Of a stretch of 64,000 nt of DNA, positions 12,785 through 24,300 are shown one piece after another (position 1 is the stretch's first letter; every line of letters starts with the position of its first letter). The position numbers and the translations under genes are program-made. The stretch comes from Petrosia ficiformis. Its lineage: Eukaryota; Porifera; Demospongiae; Haplosclerida; Petrosiidae. Where the stretch lies: the NCBI GenBank assembly GCA_947044365.1, contig OX345642.1, positions 4,922,007-4,986,006 of the forward strand, in the 5' to 3' direction. The notes beneath the pieces were generated by a model. It had not been told where the DNA came from. It ran no database searches and saw only the letters and a list, made by a program, of their open reading frames with translations.

Positions 12785-13060
12785 ACACAAAAACCTTAAA
12801 CGCTACCCTAAACCTTAACTAAACCCTAACCCCTAAACCATAAACCCTAAACCCCCAACCTCTAAACTGAAAACCGTAAACCCTAAACCCTAAATACTAA
12901 ACCATAAACCCTAAACCCTAAACCCCAAACCCTAAATCCTAAACGCTAATTCCTAAACACTAAACCCAAAACTTAAACCCCAGTTGATTAATTTTATATC
13001 CTAAACACTCAACACTAAACCCAAACCTTAAACCCTAATATATAGATTAACCTTATACCT
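12785..13060. repeat. CCCTAAA telomere-like interstitial repeat
   Basis: Degenerate 7-mers CCCTAAA and variants (CCATAAA, CCCCAAA, CCTTAAA) dominate. This is the TTTAGGG form on the other strand, not the TTAGGG form usual in animals. It lies between a minisatellite and a pentamer array, so it is interstitial in this assembly. Confidence 0.8.
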
Positions 13061-13064
13061 TATC

Positions 13065-13425
13065 ACCTAAGAACAGCTAAGCAATGCAAAACTAAGCTAA
13101 GCTAAACTAAGCTAAGCTAAGCTAAGCTAAGCTAAGCTAAGCTAAGCTAAGCTATGCTAAGCTAAGCTACGCTGAGTTGAGCTGAGCTGAGCTGAGCTGG
13201 GCTGAGCTGAGCTGAGGTGAGCTGACTTGAGCTAAGCTAAGCTAAGCTAAGCTAAGCTAAGCTAAGCTAAGCTAAGCTAAGTTAAGCTAAGCTAGGCTAA
13301 GCTAAGCTAAGCTAGGCTGAGCTAAGCTAAGTTAAGTTAAACTAAGCTAGGCCAAGCTAAGCTAAGCTAGGCTAAGCTAAACTATGTTAAGTTAAGTTCA
13401 GTTAAGTTAAGTTAAGTTAAAGGAC
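13065..13425. repeat. GCTAA pentamer array
   Basis: Mostly GCTAA units, with a central GCTGA-rich block (about 13170-13230) and a GTTAA-rich end (13380-13420). Confidence 0.95.
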
Positions 13426-14946
13426 TGAGCTTGTTTGATTTTTGAGCATTTGACAGGATATAGGACACACCTACAAGGTAATAACCACGCCCACACACTT
13501 AAACCACCCATTACCCCTTGCAGCACCTGTTGTTGCCACTTAAAATATCATTAACATTAAGGAGGGATGCAAAATACCTAATTCTTTAATTACAATGAAA
13601 AAGCCAGACCCACCAGCTTGATACACTCTGACATTGCCCGTACACACTTTTTTGCCTTTACACAACCATTTTCCATCATTCTAATGCAAAAAAATTTGAC
13701 AATAAAACATGCTTTAAGTTAAATGTTAAGTTAAGAAGCAGCAAGAAGCGTTGAAGGTACAGTAATTAGTGGCAATACCCCACTTAATGTCTTCATGGCA
13801 GTGTTGTTTCAATTTTTGCACTAATTTTGGGGTGTGTTTTAAAAAACACGGTCCATTTTTGAGTTCGTATGATTGGTCCGTTCCGAGTTTTAGTACTGGC
13901 CCAAAGTCTAGATAAAGTCAACTGAAGACATCAGAAATTGAGTGTAATAAGACTACAATACTACAATAATTATTACATTGTAATGTTTAAAAAAAATCAT
14001 ATTTAAAATGATAATTCCTTCCATAGTAACACTTTGATATGTTTATCATAACTATAAAGTTCATAGTTAGTATCTTCTCTGGTGAGATCAGTTACATTGC
14101 TTGCATTTTCCTTGCACTATGAATAAATTTGAAACTAATTAGCTTGTATTGTCTGCTTATATACAATAAATCAGAAATTTTCATTATTGCAAAAAAACGT
14201 CATTGAGTTAAATTATGATGAACTATAATATTTCTAAACAAAACTAGTGAATCGCAAGAATTCATTATATTTTGTGGATAGTAAGCTGCAATGACATGTT
14301 TTTTAGCTATGAAAATTTCTGAATATATAGTATATAAATTACATGCAATTATTATACAGGTCTTTTATAAGGTTGCTGATATTTCATAGTGATTTTTATT
14401 GGAATGTAATAATAAGTTCTGGATACAGTAGGCTGTACTTAAAATGCTTGAAATTGATTATTTATCCCTTCTATAAGAGTCCAGTTCAATTATTTAATCC
14501 TTTGGGTACTAAATTCAGCTCATACGTTCGATTCTTTCAATGAACTTGACAATAAAAATAATATCAAAAAAGAGTTACATGTACAGAAGACATTGCAATT
14601 AATTTTGTCTACCTTGTTTTGTTGTAAGCCAAGTTTAAATGGTTTCTGATGATGCAGGACTTGAAAATTAAGTAGAGGTTTTCCAGAAAACTACAATGTA
14701 GTAGCCTTCAACCATTGTTTGGCACAGTATCACATACTATGTGTTGGTTTTAAAAGTAAACCTAATTATTCTGTTGACCATGCTTTGCTATAGCCTTGCA
14801 AAAATGACAAGTAGTCAATTACTTAATTTCAGTTATAAACTCAAATATCTTGGTAAGCACAGAGCACAGACAAGGTGAAAATGAATATAGGCCTTGTGGT
14901 CCAAATAATTACAACAAATATGTAATTTAATATTAGGTAACTGAAT
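13420..14946. other. Intergenic: repeat border and downstream flank of the PWP1-like gene
   Basis: AAGGACTGAGCTTGTTT at about 13420-13436 resembles the inner terminus of the piggyBac-like MITE found at 30335-30908, suggesting a fragment. The rest is AT-rich unique-looking DNA without a convincing gene. It may include the 3' untranslated region of the minus-strand PWP1-like gene. Confidence 0.5.
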
Positions 14947-15369
14947 TCACTTACATGGAGGATACGAGAGTATATTAACCAACACAAAACCATTATTTAG
15001 TCCTCCAGCAGCTATTGTGTATGGATTGTCTACACAAAACTGTGAACACAGCATAGCTCCCTAAAGATATAATGAATTGTACATGTAGTCAACTTAGCAA
15101 CACAACTATATAGTCACAACTGAGTACACATTTCATATATTGGGCAGAAGAGGTATGGTACAAATACATCCAGCTCGCTTACCATATGCATATTTCTGCT
15201 GTAGAGAAATACTGGGACTTTTCGCTGCAGAAGAAATAATTACTATGAAAGATCACCCCTTTCAGATTTACATGTATCTGTAATCTTACTTCAATATCCC
15301 AGAATTTGATGGTGTCATCAGTACTACATGTGACTAATAGCCCAGGAATCTGAGAACTCAGACTAATAT
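14947..15369 (-). CDS. PWP1: PWP1-like last exons (C-terminal WD repeat)
   Basis: Three exons. 15369-15290 encodes ISLSSQIPGLLVTCSTDDTI and then KFWDIE. 15224-15183 encodes RKVPVFLYSRNMHM. 15060-14947 starts GAMLCSQFCVDNPYTIAAGG. These follow the PWP1 order SSQ--G-LVT-S-D---K-WD, SR--KMG, G-LFC. The last exon either ends at the TGA 14949-14947 (…YPPCK stop) or splices at T|GTAAGTG, which overlaps the same bases. The C-terminal end is therefore uncertain. Confidence 0.85.
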
Positions 15370-18300
15370 CTAAACAAAACAATAATTATTATATTTTGCA
15401 GATAATTTCCTGAACAACAAAAGAATATTATAGTTTATTTATTATGTGACAATATCAAAACGTTTACAGTTGTATGGCAATTTTGTACTGAAAGCCAATA
15501 CATGAGTTATCAATTTGGTCTTTGTTCCCAATTAATGAATGCTGTGCTGTCAGGAACACTCGCCACCATGGTACAATACAACATATACATGCACTATAAA
15601 CAAATAATATTTATTTTGTTAAATGTGACCGACCAGCTAAGGCTTACAGATTTAAATTTCAAACATGATTCTTATTTTACTTGCTAAGAGCATTGAGTAG
15701 CTCTAGAATGTTATATCAGACATCCCAATCGAGATAAAGACAAAGCCACAACAATTGAGTAAACCATCGAAGTTATTATTTTTTTTTCTTTTGGAGAAAA
15801 AGCATTCTTTTAAATTGTAATTCATCTTGCTTTACCACAGGTTAGTTAGTAAAGCACATAGAGGTCTCTAAGCCACACTGAAAATATCAATAGAAAGGTA
15901 AGACATTAGTGAAGCTTTTATGTATTAAAATGGTGATTGCCAATGTAACCTATTTTTCACTTGTATTACAAATTATATTGTAATCCATGAGGCTGGTTTT
16001 ATCAGAGCCGATAACAGTGTACCTTCATCCTTCAGGTCTGTAGACAAGTTCACAAGACCAATTGGGAGCCCTTTCCTGACAGAAGCCAGAGATCACCAAC
16101 GAGGATGGGGGCCTTGAAGAACACAGAGATTTTGCAGTGTGGAGTGTTTCAACCATGAGAAAGGTTGATCACTCCAGAGTTGAAGGCGCTCAAGAGACCT
16201 TGTTTTAATGGTGTTGCCTTCTCAACTGGGAATGTGGTTGATTAAGTAAGGCCCACAACAATTAACTCATGGCTATTGCATCACGACAACGGAGTCTCTT
16301 AAATAATGGCTTGTACTTACAACCTATCGCCAATAACTTGAGAACAATGTTGTTTTTGAAATTCATGTCCCTAAGGTTCCAATAATGAAACCATCAAACA
16401 GAGTCTCATAGCCTCACTCCTCTGGTTTCACCCAGGTTTCTGAGTACCGTTCCCTTTTGCAGTCATTCGAGACCTTGAGGTTATCTCCGGTATCACAAAG
16501 TATCACAACATCAATCAGGTAGGCCTTTTTTGCTGTATCACATTCTGAATTGAGGATCACTATGTCAGCGGCTCACGACTTAGATGTCCCTCGCAGTTGG
16601 GGACAAAATGATTAAGGTACTTAGTACCCAGACTAGGCCTGTGCGATAATCGCGATAATGAGATTATCGTGAAACATATAGCTGTTTCATGAATAAGATA
16701 ATAATTTTTTTATTATCGATAACTACTGTTCATGTGCATTACAGTGTTTACACAACCACTTTCTGAGGAGTCAAATTTGAGTGTGTGCGAAGAGTGCCGG
16801 TTTCTCCTTTTAGAGAAAGCAAAAGTGGTGTATTTACTTACAGAAAATATTTGACATAGTTTTTTGACAGATAAATTTGACTAAATTAAACTTCTTTGTA
16901 CTTATTTAGCGTTATACTGAATCACATACTATTATCGAGATAATATCGTTTATCTAGATAAATTGATTTAATTTATCTAGATATAGGTTATATCATTATC
17001 GCACAGCCCTAACCCAGACTATCAGGAATCGCCTTCACCAGACCAATTAATGATCTTGTCATGATGCTCCTTTATGGCAGGTATTTTTTCCTACAAACAC
17101 TCAGACAATGTTCTTGTGTCTCAATACTGCTCCCACAACCTTTGCAGTATGCTTCCCTTACTGGTTTGCCCAGTTTAAGTTTCTGAAAAGCAACTGGAAA
17201 TTGGTTTAAACAAGTCTTGACTGTGAAACGATATTCTCTAACCATAACTGCCTATTTTCACTTGTATTACAAAATTATATTTTAATCCATAAGGCTGGTT
17301 TTATCAGAGCCGGTCACATATACTATTACATTATAATCAAATTTACTCAAAATATACACATAAGTATTTATGCACTGTCAATTAAAGGTAAAGCTGCTTT
17401 TGTACATGCCACTAATTTGTTGCCACTGGACTTCGAGGATTGACACACTAGGAACAAAGAATCTAACAGTACAAGTTGTCTGCCAACTTTTTATTTTATA
17501 CCCAAAATGTTAGTAAAGGTTAGATATCTGTCACAGGTTTCTTAGTTATTTGGACCACCAAGGGATTGTTTGTATAGTAACCGAGGCGTAGCGAGGTGGT
17601 CTAAATCACTACGAAACCTGTGACAGGTATCTAACTAACTTAGACCTCAAATGCAATTAACCAGATTTTTGCACCATTTATTGACATATTATTCGTTGTA
17701 TTGTTAGTATACTAACATTACTCGCATATATTCAGCCATATTGTTTCATTGTTTGTAAAGTCAGCAAATTATGGAGGAAAATATTGCTACAAACATTGCT
17801 GAATGCCTCAAAAAGGGAATTTTAGTTAGCCCTTCACTTATTAGTGATGACTTTTACGATGATTTGTATCTTCAAGCTTCTTTCATATATGAAACAGAAT
17901 CTAGATACTCACATGATGATGAAGTGGCGGTGAAACGGTACCTATACAAAACATCAATAAAGGTCCTAAGCAATTCAGGTCTCCAAAACGTAAATCTACA
18001 GTTCAAGGAAGTACAGCTGCTAGGAGGAAATCACCTCGCCTTGATTCTATACCACAAACAAAACAACACAGAGGTTAACACTAAGCGAAGATCACCACAT
18101 TTTGCTCCTCCTACGACATCAGAACAGGTTTTAGTTGTTAAGGAAAGTGGAGTGCCAGCAAAAACTAAGAAACCAGAGATCAATTGTTGAAGAAGGCCAA
18201 GCACTAGTTGAAGATATGGACGTGTACTTAATATTATGGGGTCTACTAATGTGACTTTTACTCTTAGCTTTGGGGATAACTGATTTTGCCATCATATTGC

Positions 18301-21300
18301 CTGCTACAGACCCATTTCTCAACACTTATTTAACTTTGTTCATCATAATATTGTCTTTTTTGATATTTGAAACATTATTATCAATAATTATATTCAATAA
18401 GGTCTAAGTAGGCTTTTTCCTAGTAAGACACCTATGAATTTATTCAAAGTATCTTAGTTGATTAGACAACTCATTACATCAAAAGGAATAATTCATACTG
18501 TGGTCTAATCAGGATTCAACAACAACAATCGTGAGACATTAAGACTGTTACAACTTCCAACCAAACGTCTTTAGAAAATGCGCAACACCATTTTTCATTG
18601 GTTTTGCATATATTCTATTGGTACCATAGACGCTGAAGAATAATGCCTCTTAATTTTAACACCACACTTACATATACCGCCCTAATGCAAATATAAAACC
18701 TAACTCACTATCATAAGGACCCACGCAAGTGTAGCGCATGACATGTGTACAATAATAGTGCATGCGCAATCACAAGTTAAAGCACATTTCTAGCTTGTTA
18801 GTTGTTGCCAGTTGGTGATCACTGCTCTGTGATGTCTATGGTACAGCTTGCTAGGCTTCAGATAACTGTGTGAAAGGTCACCATATATACAGAATGCATT
18901 TTGTTGTTGAAGTAATCTTTGTTTGTGAGAGGGAACCAGGTAACTATCACAGTGATTGCATGGGCTATAATGGTGTGGAAGAGATCTGGAGAGATTGTGG
19001 GACATGTTCCTGATAATTTGGTACAAGTGCTGTTCTGATTACTCACTTCAGGCACACTTCAATTACTTGAATGTGAATTAACTGGAATAAGCAAGGCAGC
19101 AGAGGAAGGAGTCTGGGTCCAAGGTGGTGGAATAGTTATTTCATGTAATTATATACTGTACGGCAAGAAGGAAGACAAAGTATACATCAGGAAGAGATGA
19201 GAAAGAACAGTAAAAGTAAAAGATCAAAAAAAAAGTTAAAAGATTTAAGTTAAACGGTTTGATTATAATAGTGTTATAATTAGTGTTGTTTTAGTTAACT
19301 ATAACTAAAACTAAAATAATTTTAGTTAGTGACTCTAGGCACTAGTTAATTAGAACCAAAACTAAATTGTATTCTCTCATGAGGTAATTAATAAAACCAA
19401 TACTAAATTTGTTTAAACTTTGTTTAATTTAAAAGAACTATAACTATTTTTTGTGGCCATGGAAAACTAGTTCACTGTCATTTGATAAGTGTTGTGTAAT
19501 TGGCAGTTTACATAACACTAAATCAATAATGTTGTAATATAATTTTATAGCTGTTACTAAATATTAAATAAAAATAGTTTTCACAAGATTTGATAATTAA
19601 ATACTATAACTAAAAATTTAGAACTAAAATTAAATAATTTGCTAATTAAAACCAAAAGTAAAATGGTTTGTACTGACCTAACTAAAACAACACTAGTTAT
19701 AATAATAATTTATTTTAAATTTTATTACAATAACATTATATTTCCAACAACAAAAACCTGTAGAAATATAATGCCCTCTTTGAAAGTAACGAACTATGAC
19801 CTCAACAAATTTCAATAACACCAGGGATTATTCTTCAGTGTCTACGGTATCTCATCAAGCTCTATCATTTCAGTTATGCTTGTGACAGTAACAGACAGAT
19901 AGACATATACACAACCAGACAACTGCAACCCTCTACCTTTGCATGGTAATGGTTAATTACGTACATTTATATGTAAAATAATGGTATACTGCAAGTACCT
20001 GTAATAGCCTCAGTGTGAGCATAGATTGTGAAGCATGGAGAATCTGAAGATTTTTCTAAACAAAACACATGCATTTGGTTAGTACTAACCTAAAGAAAAC
20101 AAAGAAAACATGAATATACATATACAATAGTTAAACAATAGGCAAGTTTTGCTGTTTCAATGAGGTTTCCTACTTTTGTGCATTCTTTACATTCCTATTC
20201 TAGTTACTAACAAATCAGTTTTGAAAAGTACATGTAGTACTAATATGGAACAACTTTGAGGGGGAATTATTATAAGACCATACCACTTATATTCCTGATT
20301 TCCCTTCATGTTGCAGAGGGTTGGCAAATCTTCATATTTGATATCAGATACACTTCTATGCTTAAACCTAAAAACAGGCATTATATCGTGGATTTTACGT
20401 GATATGAAACAATAAACATCCAGGAATGTAATTGTATGCATAAAGCACCAACAATGTCACTTTTATGAATGAGGTTGGACACCAAACCCGTTCTAATTAC
20501 ATAATTGAACTCTTTCACTTGTACAATTATCCTACTTACCAATAATAAGTTTGAATTCAAATGGTTCCAGAGAACTTTCTCTATCTCTCCTGTGAACTGC
20601 CAATGTTTAATTAGTGTCTAATTATGATGAAATCAAGGAACAACGTAATTAGAAACAAAAAAGGTTTCTAATAAAGTATTTTGATGTAGGAATGATTTAA
20701 ATGAAGCTATGCACAATGCATGAACAAAGTGGTGATACACAATGTATATAATTATGTAATATATATATTATATATACTGTATGTCTCAGTTAATGTTCCA
20801 TTGTACAAGCCAAGTACAATGTATACAACAATGTCAAGTATGGTCTTTTTCAGGCCAAAACGTGTACAGAGTGTTTCTAATTACTCGCTTTTGAAAACGA
20901 TAGATCGTTTATGGTACAATGTCACATGCTCTTTCCCTATAAAAGTTTCAGAATACATGTGCAAGTGCAATTCACATTTCTACTGTTACAACATTGGTGT
21001 GGTTGTTGCTCTATTGTTGTAGAATTGAGGCAGACTCTCTTCTCCCTTTTCCGTAGATATCCTGTAGATTTGAAAGCATTTGTGGACTGCATTGTACAGG
21101 TATGTAAACGCCTTCCGATAGAAGCAGGAAAAAGAAAGTCTGTAGTCATAGACATTGTGTGCTAAGCAAATATGTTGTATCAGTGGAAACAATACTATTG
21201 AATTCACATACACTATTATAATAGAGTATTATAATTGATTGGATGACATCATCATTAAATTTGGTAACCATGGAAATAGAATTTCAACAATAACTAACAA

Positions 21301-24300
21301 TAAGTGCATGTATTAAAAACTTGAGAAAAGTATATAGTCATTGTCATGCTAGACATAAACCTTCACAGGATGCTTTGCCCTGAGACTGATTACAGCAATT
21401 GTGCATATAAAATTGTTTTTACAGTTTTGAAATATAATACAAATTATGTAATAACTATTTAACCCTAAGAGCACTGAGCATGTTTTTGACAGTGCTTTCC
21501 ATTTCCAACGCTGGTGGCTCTGCTGCAGATATCTTGGCCATTGTTCACTTTCTGTATGCCAAACTTGGCTCCTTTCCAGATATAGAGATCTACCAACTTG
21601 CTTACTGTGAATTGAAAGTTCTAAATTGGTTTGTAGGACTATGCAAGAATGCAGTGTTCTCCCACTTTTGACAGGAACTGGGGCAAACAAAACAACCCCA
21701 CTACATGTTGTTAGCAGCTATACCCACAATACTGGGCTTTCCAGCAAGGGAATTGTCTTAGCTACCTAAAAGATTGCATAGGTGGGGTCACTGAAACCCA
21801 TAATTGCATGGGCTGCATCCCATTCCAATCCCGAGGACAATCCTTTTAAAATTCTAACATACCGTATATTTAGCAGCTAAAAAGCTATCAACCTTTTTTT
21901 TCATTAGGCTTACCACTGAAAACAAATACAAACATTTCGGTGCTTTGTTATGTTAGGAACACACTTCCAAGTGCAATGAGGTCAAATGTCACAAATATGT
22001 GACATCAGTGTTAAAAAATAATAATATACCTTAGTTTAGAACAAGACTTGTTTCCTGCAACAGAATCTTCGATGGGCCCATTGAACAGTACATTTGTCCG
22101 TCTGTTCTGTAACAGTTACACTTCTTCGTGGAAAAATACCTTCAATTCCCTCATTTAAAAATGAATGAAACTTAGGACCAGGATTAGTCATCATCATTTT
22201 CAAGTTGCATATAGCTCCCTCTACTTCAGATGTTAATGTAAAAAGATTTATTTCATTTTTCTGAATGACTTTACTTAATGAATTTACTAAAGAAAGAATA
22301 CCAGCCAGAAAGTAGGTAAGAGCAACGAAATAGTAAGTTGAAACAAAGTTAGCTAGACCAGAGGCAGTGGGCTCACCAAGCGCCTTTGCATCATTTTCAA
22401 GTGCAATAAGAGCAGGAAGCATACGCAAAACAGCCTCTACAGCATATCCAAAGGAAAGCCATCGAACATCAAAGATTTGTTTATATTCAAGTACAGGTGA
22501 ATCAAAAATTTGTTGCATGTTTTTAAGACGATTTTGTTCTGAACCAGATGTACTAAAGTATTTATATATTGCATTAAAAGTGCGCTCATACTTTTCAAGC
22601 AAAGCAATACCATCTGCAGCTTGTACAGCTGCCAAGGACAACCTGTGAGCAACAGAAAGAATAGCTATTAGATAAGGCTGAGTTTGGGAGAGCTGAGCAC
22701 CAACACCATTATGACAACCAGTCATAACCTATGCTCCATCACTGCCAAAGCCAATCACTTTAGAGATATGATATGCACTGCTACATAACATTTAAAAGGG
22801 AGTCAGTTAATGAATCAGCTGTAGCTGAAGTTATAGGTTCACTTTTAAGAAAAATAGTCTCTTCTTTACCTGAAGCAAAGCCTTTAAAATAGATAATCAT
22901 ACTTTTATTGGTTGAGATATCAGTTGATTCATCAACCATAATGCCCAACAGACAACACTTTCCTATTTCCTTCCTAATATCTTCATCTATACTAGCTACT
23001 ACTTGCATTTCCTCAGCAATGTGATGCGAGCAGCAAGCAGCATTAGCCCCAACAAAAAGCTCTTTAAGCCAAGTTACTCCTTGCATTAAGTAAAGATCAA
23101 TCAAAGAAGAATAGTCATGTGTAGGATTCTCAAGCCAATAAACACACATCACAGCTGCTACAATAGCCTCTTCATTCCGTTACAAAATCAGTACAGCAGC
23201 AGTACTCAGAGGCCTTATTGTTGAATTCAAATCTGCTTCTACAGCATATACATGATCAAGCCTACCTACATGATCTTCCACAGTCTTCCTTCTAAAGTAT
23301 TGACAGCCCTCTGTAAAGATATTCTTCTTTTTGGACTTACTACAAAGCCTACAGTACATTCTATTTTCACCTGGTCTGTATTCTAGCCAAGCAAATTCTT
23401 CCAGCAATTTGGGAACAAATGTTTTCTCTACTACACAACTTACATGGTCTTCTGAATTTGAAGGTCATCCACTGGTTCCAGGAGGCTCACTACCACTAAA
23501 AAAACATGTTATCTTTCATCTTAATCAAAAACACGTAGCAACTCTTTAAAGTCTTTCACTTGAAAAAAGGCGTCTTTTGCAAATTTCAGGGCGTCCTAAA
23601 ATGCCTGAAATGTATTGTAGCTCAAACACTGTTTACCTGGCTTTGGTATGCATGTACATGATAGCATCCAATAATGCTTTTCAAAATCAGTTCCTTCATT
23701 TGGATAATGGTAAACTCGAGGTAACTGAATAATTGCCAAATTTAATCACATCAACTGGTTATTTTTTCCCCAGTCAAAATAAAACATATGGTACTCTTTA
23801 CTATGAACTGTTTGTAGAACTAACAAAAATGTAATAGGTCAGAAATATAGTGAAATTCCAATTTTTTAATACTAAAATTTATTAAAGAAACCACTGGGAT
23901 ATACAAGTAACTAAAACCACTGTGATATAACTAAAACCACTGTGGTTTAAACTGGATATATCCCGAGCGCAAAGGCAGTTTAAAGCATTTGGCCCCTGTG
24001 CACTATGCACATCAGTTCTCATGCTTTAAACTGGATATTATCCTGAGCACGAGGCATATAAATAATGTGTGTCATTTGATCCCCGTTGGGGGTCATAACA
24101 AATGTATCACGTCAGGGAAATTAATTAGCCATACTATCTACACTTAAAATTTATTAAAGAAACCACAGGGACATAAATAAAATCACTGTGATATAACTAA
24201 AACCACTGTGCTTTACCTCATTTATTGCACTAGCAGTTTTCTTCATGTGTTTCATTATCATGACACAATTTACTACTTCAGAACAACACTTATATGTCAA

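Noticed and set aside
20187..20441. Minus-strand frame containing LDVYCFISRK as the missing PWP1 exon
   Set aside because: It vaguely resembles DG-VY--D-RK, but no acceptor AG lies between the upstream stop and the motif, so it cannot be spliced in canonically.
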